Below are positions 1 to 5,963 of a stretch of 8,042 nucleotides of DNA, piece by piece. A model generated the notes under the pieces. The model was not told the origin of the DNA. It made no database searches and worked only from the letters and a program-made list of their open reading frames with translations. Position 1 is the stretch's first letter. The number at the start of each line of letters is the position of its first letter. The stretch spans positions 1 through 8,042 of the forward strand of contig JADYXV010000294.1 in NCBI GenBank assembly GCA_020853995.1, in the 5' to 3' direction. The translations under genes and the position numbers were made by a program. This stretch comes from Novosphingobium sp. (lineage in GTDB: Bacteria > Pseudomonadota > Alphaproteobacteria > Sphingomonadales > Sphingomonadaceae).

Positions 1-141
1 CAAGCCATTTTGCCTCAAACCTCGAAGGCGGAATTAATAGGTCCTGACCCTAAAGCGACCCGCACTGATTTTCATTTTCCTACACGAACCGTTATGGTTA
101 TCTGATGTCGTCGAATGTTCCGAAAATGAATGGAGACATCG
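1..141. other. Left-edge non-coding stretch
   Basis: No convincing reading frame crosses this stretch. It carries a short inverted repeat GGTC-CT-GACC at 40-49 followed by TAA, and a repeated GTTAT with AACC/GGTT arms near 87-100. The 40-50 part resembles, from memory only, the terminal bases of some alphaproteobacterial insertion sequences, so an element may end here with its body to the left of the window. The ribosome binding site of the next gene (GGAGA, 132-136) lies at the right end. I see no promoter with good -35 and -10 boxes. Confidence 0.4.
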
Positions 142-1044
142 ATGTCCAATCCCGAAGTCAGTTTTCCCGCCCGCTACACCCCGGTCAATGCCGTCGCCTT
201 TGTCAGGCCCGATGGTTCATTCGAGGTAGTTTCAGCTCTGACACCGCTGCCGGTGGCCTCTGCAGCCTTGCCGGCCAGTTCAAACCATATCGGCAATGTA
301 TTTGTCGATGATGTTGCAGACGGGATTGCCATTAATGGCAGCGTGACGGCGGCGGGTACAGTTGTAACAGCACCGCTCGCCGGATTTGGCGGCGGTACAT
401 TCCACATTACGTCTGGCGGCACCGGCTGCACCATCAGTTACGAACAATCGAATGATGGCGTGAACTGGGTGTCGCTACCCATTATCCTTGCGTCAGCATC
501 TGCCAGTAGCGTGACAACTACATCCACAAGTGGCGGGATGTACGCCTTTTCCAGCAGCGCAGCCCACGTGCGTGCGCGCGTTTCCGTTTACGGCAGCGGC
601 ACTGTTTCAGCTTTGCTTGTCCTCAAGCGCAGGCCGCTTAACGTCAACGGTACGTCGCTTGCGGGCGGAAGTGCTTCAATCGGCAGCGTCTTTGCCACGG
701 GTACGTCCAACAACGGCGTGGGTTATACTGACAGTATTACCGCATTGGGTGGGGCTGCAACATTCACCGGCACTGCCCGCGCCAGCAATCTGAGCCAGTA
801 TTCATTCTTTGTCGCAACAGCTTATGCCGATGTTGCGGGCACCTTGTTTATTGAGCAATCCCTAGACACCGGCGCAAGCTATCAGCCCATCGCATCGACC
901 GCCGTCGCAGCAGGGACAGCACAGCAGCTGAGCATCGGCCTGACCGGCGCCTTTAACTCCGCAAGCTTCTACCGTTTGCGCTACGTCAATGGAGCCGCAG
1001 CGCAATCAACATTCCGCTTGTCGAGCGCGTTTTCGGCGCGCTGA
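142..1044 (+). CDS. Orphan phage-structural-like protein with two repeated beta domains
   Basis: I do not recognise a named family. The 300-residue product is rich in Ala, Ser, Thr, Gly and Val and has no signal peptide or membrane segment. It begins with a short lead (about residues 1-50) of the kind seen before phage fibre domains. Two similar beta-sandwich-like units follow, about 76-165 and 203-297. Each has an EQS-x-D-G strand-turn (EQSNDG at about 101, EQSLDTG at about 238) and ends in an R-x-(R/V)-x-(S/Y)-V-x-G motif and a hydrophobic strand. This layout is common in tail, fibre or capsid-decoration proteins of phages; that role is inferred. ATG 142 is preferred over ATG 130 because GGAGA at 132-136 sits five bases before it. 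No other phage gene lies nearby, so it may be a lone remnant or a domesticated gene. It converges on the porin with a 10-bp gap. Confidence 0.8.
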   Translation: MSNPEVSFPARYTPVNAVAFVRPDGSFEVVSALTPLPVASAALPASSNHIGNVFVDDVADGIAINGSVTAAGTVVTAPLAGFGGGTFHITSGGTGCTISYEQSNDGVNWVSLPIILASASASSVTTTSTSGGMYAFSSSAAHVRARVSVYGSGTVSALLVLKRRPLNVNGTSLAGGSASIGSVFATGTSNNGVGYTDSITALGGAATFTGTARASNLSQYSFFVATAYADVAGTLFIEQSLDTGASYQPIASTAVAAGTAQQLSIGLTGAFNSASFYRLRYVNGAAAQSTFRLSSAFSAR

Positions 1045-1057
1045 CCTTCTCCGGTCA
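1042..1057. terminator. Convergent hairpin over both stop codons
   Basis: TGACC (1042-1046), a six-base loop and GGTCA (1053-1057) form an inverted repeat. Its outer bases are the TGA stop of the phage-like gene and, on the other strand, the TGA stop of the porin gene. Only short AT-rich sequence follows on the right (AATAATT) and no T-run follows on the left, so it would be a weak bidirectional terminator at best. Confidence 0.35.
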
Positions 1058-2488
1058 ATAATTCCACTGCACTTGCGCGCGCAGGACTTCGCCCTTGGCG
1101 CGGCCAAACCGGCGGTCGTCTGCTTCAATGCGGTTGATGTTTGCGTAAGTCAGGACGACTTCAAAGTCCTTCATCGGCTGCCATTCCACGCCGAATTCAT
1201 ACTCTTCGCCATCGATTCTGGGAGCGTTGGTCGCAGCCTTCCAACCGCCGCGATAGCGCTGCCAGCGGGCGAAGGGGATGAATTGGCCGATGCTGGTCTT
1301 CGGCGCACGGTACATCGTCATTACATATCCGCCGGTCGAATCACCCGATTCGATCGCGCCGGTCACCGGGTTCCACTGCGGGCCTGTGCCCCATTTCCAT
1401 TCAGCCTGAATGCCGAACGGGCGCGGGTAAATCATGGCATGAACGCCAACGTGATTGTCGGTAAAGTTGACGGCTGAAACGCCGCCGCTGCGCACTTCGG
1501 GACGGAACTTGTTCATCATGCCCGTTGCGCCGATCTCGGCAACCTGGCCTTCAAAAATTCCGCCAAGGCCATCCAGCCGGATTGGCATCGTGGCAAGGCC
1601 GACCACCATATAGGTGCCATTGCGTTCTGTGCGGTTGACGCTCTGGCCATTGTAAACGCCAAAGCCCAGCGCGCCATAATTGCCGAACAGCTTCTGCCCG
1701 TCCTTGGCCAGTTCATCCCAGATCGCCTGAATTTTGGGCGGGGTATAATAGGCCACGACGCCAAGATCGCGTTCACCCGGGACAGGCTGGTTGATAGCAT
1801 CGGTACGGTCCAGCGGAACGCGGTTCTGTGAGCTTTGAAGGTTTTCCCAGCCAAACGGCACTTTGGATTGGCCAAAGCGCACACGCAGCGTCTTGGCATC
1901 ATCAAGGAACACATCGGCATAGGCATCGCGCATCTGGAAATAGTGCAGCCGCGATTCGCCGCTGGATTGTGATGCAACGGATGTGGCCAGATCACCTTGC
2001 ATATAAAGCGACACACGGTTCGATATTTCACCTTGAACCACGAGGCGGGCGCGGCGGATCGAGAGGTTGCCGTTCTCGTTTATCCCTGAATCCTGCACTG
2101 AACGCACCCGCGAAACACCGGCCGGCGCTGATTTGGGGCCGGACAGAATTTCGTTCATGCGCAACTGGGTATAGCCGCGGATTTGCAGCTTGTCGTACCA
2201 ACCCTTTTTCTTTTCGGGAGAAGCCACAGGGGCAGGGGCAGATGCTGCCGCTGCAACTTCAACGGGTTGTGCGGGCGCGGCAGAAACAGGGTTGCTTGCC
2301 GGTGGCGCGGTAATTTGCGCTGTCTGCATTGCGCGAACTATTGCCTTCAATTCGTCCACCTGGCGCTGGAGATCGGCGATCTTTGCATCGCTATCCTGCG
2401 GTGCGGCCTGAGCCTGCGCTACGCCCGCAGCGCTTATGAAAACGCTCGCCACAAGCGCTGCGCGAAATGCCTTGCCCGTCATGTTCAC
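1055..2488 (-). CDS. Phosphate-selective porin, OprO/OprP family
   Basis: This is an outer-membrane beta-barrel porin of the OprO/OprP family, expected to pass phosphate or polyphosphate into the periplasm. Residues 1-26/28 are a signal peptide (hydrophobic core ALVASVFISAAGV, then AQA or AQAQA). Residues 33-57 form a short coiled coil with I37, L40, V44, L47, V51 and M54 at heptad positions. A Pro/Ala-rich linker runs to about residue 92 and the barrel fills the rest, with alternating strands, RLR/RRAR-type basic strands and an aromatic C-terminus (WNY). At 477 residues it is somewhat longer than classic OprP because of the coiled coil and linker. The start is GTG at 2488, with GGAG five bases upstream; ATG at 2482 is a possible alternative and changes only two residues. 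A Pho box lies about 45 bp upstream, so induction by phosphate starvation through PhoB is likely. The exact ion specificity cannot be read from the sequence. Confidence 0.92.
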   Translation of the reverse strand: MNMTGKAFRAALVASVFISAAGVAQAQAAPQDSDAKIADLQRQVDELKAIVRAMQTAQITAPPASNPVSAAPAQPVEVAAAASAPAPVASPEKKKGWYDKLQIRGYTQLRMNEILSGPKSAPAGVSRVRSVQDSGINENGNLSIRRARLVVQGEISNRVSLYMQGDLATSVASQSSGESRLHYFQMRDAYADVFLDDAKTLRVRFGQSKVPFGWENLQSSQNRVPLDRTDAINQPVPGERDLGVVAYYTPPKIQAIWDELAKDGQKLFGNYGALGFGVYNGQSVNRTERNGTYMVVGLATMPIRLDGLGGIFEGQVAEIGATGMMNKFRPEVRSGGVSAVNFTDNHVGVHAMIYPRPFGIQAEWKWGTGPQWNPVTGAIESGDSTGGYVMTMYRAPKTSIGQFIPFARWQRYRGGWKAATNAPRIDGEEYEFGVEWQPMKDFEVVLTYANINRIEADDRRFGRAKGEVLRAQVQWNY

Positions 2489-2493
2489 CGAAT

Positions 2494-2513
2494 CTCCAAA
2501 TCATGCGTTGGAG
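2494..2513 (-). promoter_or_regulatory. Hairpin sequestering the porin ribosome binding site
   Basis: Read on the minus strand, CTCCAA (2513-2508), an eight-base loop and TTGGAG (2499-2494) form a perfect 6-bp stem. The 3' arm contains the GGAG Shine-Dalgarno of the porin, and the 5' arm supplies the matching CTCC. The fold could dampen translation or respond to a regulator, but it exists in the mRNA only if transcription starts at or upstream of 2513. Confidence 0.45.
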
Positions 2514-2531
2514 GTCCGCTAGAGGGGTAAA

Positions 2532-2560
2532 ATGACGGATATGTGACAGCAAATTGACGT
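2532..2560 (-). promoter_or_regulatory. Pho box with three half-sites (probable PhoB site)
   Basis: On the minus strand there are three GTCA-containing 7-mers, each separated by 4 bases and so spaced exactly 11 bp apart (TGAC on the plus strand at 2533, 2544 and 2555). The two proximal to the porin read CTGTCAC, ATAT, CCGTCAT. This is very close to the known Pho box pattern of CTGTCAT-type direct repeats around an AT-rich 4-bp spacer; the distal third is ACGTCAA. The array points toward the porin. A weak -10 (TCTAGC, 2523-2518) lies eight bases downstream, matching the usual placement of PhoB over the -35 region. Confidence 0.75.
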
Positions 2561-2785
2561 TTTGAGAACTCGAGACTACTAGTGAAAAGTATATAAATGT
2601 CTGAATTTTATGGTAAAGTTGGACTGTTACAGTATGGAAACAATAGTCAAAAATATGTCTTTCAAATGAAAAATAAAAGCAGGCACGGCATATGGCGCAC
2701 TGCCTTTTGCCTATCGTGACTTAAGCGCACACACCTGCTAACGGGCCTGCGGTGCACACCGCACCGCTTCCATTCAAAGACCGAC
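2561..2785. promoter_or_regulatory. AT-rich porin/lepA intergenic region with candidate lepA promoter
   Basis: No gene is visible here. Bases 2561-2680 are only about 28% G+C by hand count, far below the surrounding genes. Inside is a possible forward promoter, TTGGAC (2619-2624) with a 17-bp spacer and AATAGT (2642-2647). Its spacer holds a perfect 11-bp palindrome ACTGTTACAGT (2623-2633). The boxes are only partial matches and the promoter is a guess. The lepA leader from there would be roughly 130 bases. Confidence 0.35.
2748..2763 (+). promoter_or_regulatory. GC-rich hairpin in the lepA leader
   Basis: TGCGGT (2748-2753), loop GCAC, and ACCGCA (2758-2763) form a 6-bp stem ending 22 bases before the lepA start. 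A second ACCGC copy follows at once (2763-2767) and could compete for the same 5' arm. No T-run follows, so it is not a terminator; a leader structure is the most that can be said. Confidence 0.35.
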
Positions 2786-4603
2786 ATGACCGACCTTTCG
2801 CTGATCCGTAACTTTTCCATCATCGCCCATATCGACCACGGCAAGTCGACTCTGGCTGACCGTCTGATCCAGTTCACAGGCGGCCTGTCCGCGCGTGAGA
2901 TGAGCGAGCAAGTGCTCGACAACATGGATATCGAGCGCGAGCGCGGCATCACGATCAAGGCGCAAACCGTGCGGCTGGATTATACCGGCAAGGACGGGCG
3001 CACCTATCAGCTCAACCTGATGGACACGCCGGGCCACGTTGACTTCGCCTATGAAGTCAGCCGCAGCTTGGCCGCTTGCGAAGGCGCGCTACTGGTGGTC
3101 GATGCGGCACAAGGCGTGGAAGCGCAGACGCTGGCCAACGTCTATCAATCCATCGAACACGATCATGAAATCGTGCCGGTCATCAACAAGATCGATCTGC
3201 CCGCCGCCGAGCCTGAAAAGGTCAAGGCCGAGATCGAGGACGTAATCGGCATTGATGCCAGCAACGCGGTGATGACCAGCGCGAAATCGGGCATCGGCAT
3301 TGAAGAAGTGCTTGATGCAATCGTGGCGCGCATCCCGCCTCCGGGCGGTGATCGCGATGCACCGCTCACTGCGATGCTGGTTGATTCATGGTACGATCAA
3401 TACCTTGGCGTCGTCATCCTCGTGCGCGTGATCAATGGCGTGATCCGCAAGGGGTTGCAGGTCAAATTCATGGCTGGCGGCACCGAACATCTGATCGACC
3501 GCGTCGGCTGCATGCGCCCCAAGATCGAAACGCTGGACGAGCTTGGCCCCGGTGAAATCGGCTTCATCACCGCGCAGATCAAGGAAGTGGCGCAAGCCCG
3601 CGTCGGCGATACAATCACTACGGTGAAGAACGGCTCCACCAAAGCACTGCCGGGCTTCAAGGAAGTGCAGCCGGTGGTGTTCTGCGGCATCTTCCCGGTT
3701 GATGCAGCCGAGTTTGAAAAGTTGCGTGAAAGCATTAGCCGCCTGCGTCTCAACGATGCCAGCTTCAGCTTTGAGATGGAATCAAGCGCGGCGCTGGGCT
3801 TCGGCTTCCGCTGCGGTTTCCTTGGCCTGCTGCACCTTGAGATCATTCAGGAGCGCCTGAGCCGCGAATATGATCTTGATCTGATCACCACCGCGCCATC
3901 GGTGGTCTATCGCATCCAGCTCAACAAAAGCCGCACTGATGATGCGCGCGAGATGATGCTGCACAATCCGGCGGATTATCCCGAGCCCAGCCGGATCATG
4001 CAGATTGACGAGCCGTGGATTAAAGGCACGATCTACACGCCGGATGAATATCTCGGTTCGATCCTCAAGCTGTGTCAGGACCGGCGCGGCGTGCAAACCG
4101 GCCTGACTTATGTCGGCGGGCGCGCGCAAGTGACTTACGAATTGCCGCTCAACGAAGTCGTGTTCGATTTCTATGACCGCTTGAAATCGATCAGCCGTGG
4201 CTATGCGAGCTTCGATTACGAACAGATCGGCCTTCGCGAAGGTGACCTCGTGAAGATGAGCATCCTTGTGAACAACGAGCCTGTCGACGCGCTTTCGATG
4301 ATCGTTCACCGCAGCGCTGCCGAAGCGCGTGGACGCCACATGTGCGAACGCCTCAAAGACCTGATCCCGCGCCACTTGTTCAAGATTCCGGTGCAAGCCG
4401 CGATCGGCGGCAAAGTCGTGGCGCGCGAAACCATCGCCGCCATGCGCAAGGACGTGACCGCCAAATGCTATGGCGGCGACATCAGCCGCAAGAAGAAGCT
4501 TCTGGAAAAGCAGAAGAAGGGCAAGGCACGCATGCGCGAATACGGCAACGTCTCGATCCCGCAGGAAGCCTTCATCGCAGCATTGCGGATGGGCGAGGAG
4601 TGA
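2786..4603 (+). CDS. lepA: Elongation factor 4 (LepA), ribosomal back-translocase GTPase
   Basis: LepA/EF4 is a translational GTPase that binds the ribosome and is linked to back-translocation and to 30S biogenesis. All GTPase motifs are present: G1 AHIDHGKST (14-22), G2 RGITI with T56, G3 DTPGH (80-84) with catalytic H84, G4 NKID (134-137) and G5 SAK (165-167). EF-G-like domains follow (FRCGFLGLLHLE near 352-363). The C-terminal region unique to LepA ends in a Lys-rich stretch and a GNVSIPQEAF motif. At 605 residues it is full length for the family. The start ATG has only a weak AAAGA five bases upstream. The gene appears to be transcribed alone or as the first gene, divergent from the porin. 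In many bacteria lepA precedes the signal peptidase gene lepB, but here a tspO gene follows. Identification is secure. Confidence 0.98.
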   Translation: MTDLSLIRNFSIIAHIDHGKSTLADRLIQFTGGLSAREMSEQVLDNMDIERERGITIKAQTVRLDYTGKDGRTYQLNLMDTPGHVDFAYEVSRSLAACEGALLVVDAAQGVEAQTLANVYQSIEHDHEIVPVINKIDLPAAEPEKVKAEIEDVIGIDASNAVMTSAKSGIGIEEVLDAIVARIPPPGGDRDAPLTAMLVDSWYDQYLGVVILVRVINGVIRKGLQVKFMAGGTEHLIDRVGCMRPKIETLDELGPGEIGFITAQIKEVAQARVGDTITTVKNGSTKALPGFKEVQPVVFCGIFPVDAAEFEKLRESISRLRLNDASFSFEMESSAALGFGFRCGFLGLLHLEIIQERLSREYDLDLITTAPSVVYRIQLNKSRTDDAREMMLHNPADYPEPSRIMQIDEPWIKGTIYTPDEYLGSILKLCQDRRGVQTGLTYVGGRAQVTYELPLNEVVFDFYDRLKSISRGYASFDYEQIGLREGDLVKMSILVNNEPVDALSMIVHRSAAEARGRHMCERLKDLIPRHLFKIPVQAAIGGKVVARETIAAMRKDVTAKCYGGDISRKKKLLEKQKKGKARMREYGNVSIPQEAFIAALRMGEE

Positions 4604-4666
4604 CCTCTCAATTCTAGCCAAGACTAAACGCTTGCGCTGTAGTGAGGCAGGCCCCACTTAGGACGC

Positions 4667-5143
4667 ATGCTTTCACCTCATGTTATCGCGGCCGTGCTTT
4701 GGGCGGTTATCCTAGGCTTTGCTGGCGGGATCCTTACCGAAATCGGTCCGTGGTATCGCGGTTTGAAAAAGCCTGCGTGGCAGCCGCCTGACTGGTTGTT
4801 CGGTCCGGCCTGGACTGTGATCCTCGGATTGGCCGGTTGGGCTGCCGTGCTGGCATGGGACGGTGCGGTTGACGAAACCGGGCGCATGACAGTTATCGCT
4901 CTGTTTGCGGCCAACTTCGTTTTCCACTTTCTGTGGTCGCCCTTGTTCTTCACTCGCAAGCGGCCTGATTGGGCGTTGGTTGAAGTACCGTTCTTGTGGG
5001 CATCAGTTCTTGCACTGGCGATTGGCTTGCGCGACTATTCGGTGCTAGCCAGTTGGCTGGTTGTCCCATACCTTGCATGGGTCAGCTTTGCTGCCATCCT
5101 CAATCTGGTGATCGTAAAGCTCAACAGACCGTTCGGGCAGTAA
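4667..5143 (+). CDS. tspO: TspO/MBR-family membrane protein
   Basis: This is a tryptophan-rich sensory protein of the TspO/peripheral benzodiazepine receptor family, a five-helix membrane protein that binds porphyrins and related ligands and is tied to tetrapyrrole handling and oxidative stress. The hallmark WYRGLKKPAWQPPDWLFGPAW lies at about residues 29-49, in the first loop and the start of helix 2. W38 matches the ligand-site Trp of the KPxWxPP motif. Later motifs are LWSPLFF (89-95), PYLAWVSFA (134-142) and N146. At 158 residues it has the normal length. Where many relatives have LN just before WS in helix 3, this one has FHFLWS, a small departure. The start is ATG 4667 with AGGA only three bases upstream, so initiation may be modest. 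It lies 63 bp after lepA with no clear terminator between, so some read-through is possible. Confidence 0.92.
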   Translation: MLSPHVIAAVLWAVILGFAGGILTEIGPWYRGLKKPAWQPPDWLFGPAWTVILGLAGWAAVLAWDGAVDETGRMTVIALFAANFVFHFLWSPLFFTRKRPDWALVEVPFLWASVLALAIGLRDYSVLASWLVVPYLAWVSFAAILNLVIVKLNRPFGQ

Positions 5144-5370
5144 GACGAACGAGGTTTTGTGCCGCCGAGCAAACAGACGAATGAGGCATGGCGGATCAGG
5201 GCTTGGCACTTTGTCTTGACTTTTGGACGTTCTGCCGCCAAGTGCGCTTTGCTATCGTCGCCTGCGACGGAATTTGTAGCCGCCGGGCTGTTGTTTCCTT
5301 TCACGCGCATCCAGCCCCGACGCGCATTTCTGCGGCGGGTTTTAACTGTTTTCGCGAAAGGAAAACATTC
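5144..5370. other. tspO/infA intergenic region with imperfect direct repeat
   Basis: No gene is supported here. Two copies of AGACGAAYGAGG lie at 5143-5154 and 5175-5186, matching at 11 of 12 bases and 32 bp apart, the first starting in the tspO stop codon. A TTGACT at 5216-5221 could be a -35 box, but no good -10 sits at 16-18 bp. CTATCG at 5252 resembles an alphaproteobacterial -10 without a matching -35. The promoter of the infA cluster is probably in this stretch but cannot be fixed by eye. Confidence 0.35.
5348..5366 (+). promoter_or_regulatory. Small hairpin over the leader-ORF ribosome binding site
   Basis: GTTTTC (5348-5353), loop GCGAAAG, and GAAAAC (5361-5366) form a perfect 6-bp stem. 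The Shine-Dalgarno AAAGGA (5357-5362) lies across the loop and the start of the 3' arm, five to eight bases before the leader ATG. The stem is weak and U-rich, somewhat like a four-U RNA thermometer; that reading is speculative. Confidence 0.35.
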
Positions 5371-5406
5371 ATGCCATTTGGCACAACCAACTTCCGGACA
5401 GCCTGA
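5371..5406 (+). CDS. 11-residue leader peptide ORF upstream of infA
   Basis: An ATG with a strong ribosome binding site (AAAGGA ending eight bases upstream) opens an 11-codon frame, MPFGTTNFRTA, then TGA. The stop falls only three bases before the infA ATG, and infA itself has no recognisable Shine-Dalgarno in CCGGACAGCCTGACAC. The simplest reading is that ribosomes load at this mini-ORF and re-initiate at infA by translational coupling. The peptide contains no run of a single amino acid, so it does not look like a classic attenuator. A longer in-frame reading back to 5188 exists but has no support. Whether the peptide matters, or only its translation, is unknown. Confidence 0.5.
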   Translation: MPFGTTNFRTA

Positions 5407-5409
5407 CAC

Positions 5410-5670
5410 ATGGCGAAGGAAGACCTGCTTACCCTTGATGGGGAAATCGACGAGATTCTTCCCGATGGCCGCTTTGGCGTGATGCTGGAAAATGGCCATC
5501 GAATCATTGCCTATACCGCGGGCAAGATGCGCAAGTTCCGCATCCGCTCGATTGTAGGTGACCGTGTGAAGGTTGAAATGACCCCATACGATCTGACCAA
5601 AGGCCGCATCGTGTTCCGCGAAAAAATCGCGGGCGGTGGTGGACCCGGTGGCGTCAAACGGCGCCGCTGA
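5410..5670 (+). CDS. infA: Translation initiation factor IF-1, variant with C-terminal Gly/Arg tail
   Basis: IF-1 binds the ribosomal A site of the 30S subunit during initiation. Residues 1-71 align without gaps to E. coli IF-1 (as recalled): MAKED start, LENGH (26-30), GKMRK (38-42), IR (45-46), GD (50-51), TPYDL-x-KGRIVFR (58-70), all one S1-type OB fold. Two departures stand out: Gly at 23 where Arg is usual (MFRV becomes RFGV) and Tyr at 35 where His is usual. A 15-residue tail, KIAGGGGPGGVKRRR, extends the standard 72 residues to 86. These traits recall the second, diverged IF-1 copies of betaproteobacteria. The canonical alphaproteobacterial infA often has maf downstream, which is absent here. 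So this may be a paralogue rather than the only IF-1. It seems to be translated by coupling to the leader ORF. Confidence 0.93.
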   Translation: MAKEDLLTLDGEIDEILPDGRFGVMLENGHRIIAYTAGKMRKFRIRSIVGDRVKVEMTPYDLTKGRIVFREKIAGGGGPGGVKRRR

Positions 5671-5693
5671 TTTTATTGAAATACAGGAATTGA

Positions 5694-5834
5694 ATGCATA
5701 CAAGCTACGTGAATTCGAACAACGCGCCTAAATCACCGCACTATGCGGTCCGGGTTCAAGCAGAACCCCAGCGCACTTCTCCCGTTCTTTCGCAACACGA
5801 ATTGCGGGAAATCGTTCTCCAGATGGTCGGCTGA
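5694..5834 (+). CDS. Small 46-residue hypothetical protein downstream of infA
   Basis: Not a recognised family. The frame starts at ATG 5694 with AGGA five bases upstream and ends at TGA 5832-5834. It lies 23 bp after infA and 23 bp before a strong terminator, so it fits as the last gene of that transcript. The N-terminal half is polar and probably disordered (NSNNAPKSPHYAVRVQAEP). The C-terminal half, LSQHELREIVLQMVG, looks like a short amphipathic helix. G or C occupies about 57% of third codon positions, compatible with coding but not decisive. An internal GTG at 5709 is an alternative start. No Cys or metal site and no membrane segment is present. It could be a ribosome- or regulator-binding mini-protein, but no function can be assigned. 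Confidence 0.55.
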   Translation: MHTSYVNSNNAPKSPHYAVRVQAEPQRTSPVLSQHELREIVLQMVG

Positions 5835-5857
5835 AGGCCCCGTCGGAACAAGACAGC

Positions 5858-5893
5858 GGCGGCAAGTCCAAAAGGACCTGCCGCCATTTTCTT
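5858..5893 (+). terminator. Strong rho-independent terminator
   Basis: GGCGGCAAGTCC (5858-5869), loop AAAA, and GGACCTGCCGCC (5874-5885) pair over 11 of 12 positions (one A-C mismatch), followed by ATTTTCTT. This is a classic intrinsic terminator and closes the infA/mini-gene transcript before marR. Confidence 0.88.
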
Positions 5894-5930
5894 GTCCGGA
5901 AACCGGATGGCGTGTCGCGCTTCAGGCATT

Positions 5931-5962
5931 GCTATCCGTGATAGCTGTCTTAAAGATACAGC
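5931..5962 (+). promoter_or_regulatory. Two inverted repeats over the marR start: probable autoregulatory operator
   Basis: GCTATC-CGT-GATAGC (5931-5945) is a perfect 6-3-6 inverted repeat. Overlapping its end, GCTGT (5944-5948) and ACAGC (5958-5962) frame a second one that contains the palindrome TCTTAAAGA (5948-5956) and ends one base before the ATG at 5964. MarR proteins commonly bind palindromes of this size at their own promoter. Here binding would cover the promoter end and the ribosome binding site. Confidence 0.55.
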
Positions 5963-5963
5963 C

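Noticed and set aside
3782..4657. Long 291-residue frame opposite lepA
   Set aside because: Entirely antisense to a certain gene; His/Arg/Ala-rich shadow produced by G+C-rich codons.
5188..5406. 72-residue frame that ends with the leader peptide
   Set aside because: No Shine-Dalgarno before its ATG, and composition (many Cys, Phe, Trp) unlike a real gene; only its last 11 codons, with their own strong ribosome binding site, are kept.
5159..5482. 107-residue open frame upstream of and overlapping infA
   Set aside because: It runs through most of the first quarter of infA in another frame, lacks a ribosome binding site and shows no recognisable protein pattern.
5791..5806. Inverted repeat CGCAA-N6-TTGCG inside the 46-codon ORF
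   Set aside because: Short, no T-run and internal to a likely coding region; a better terminator lies downstream.
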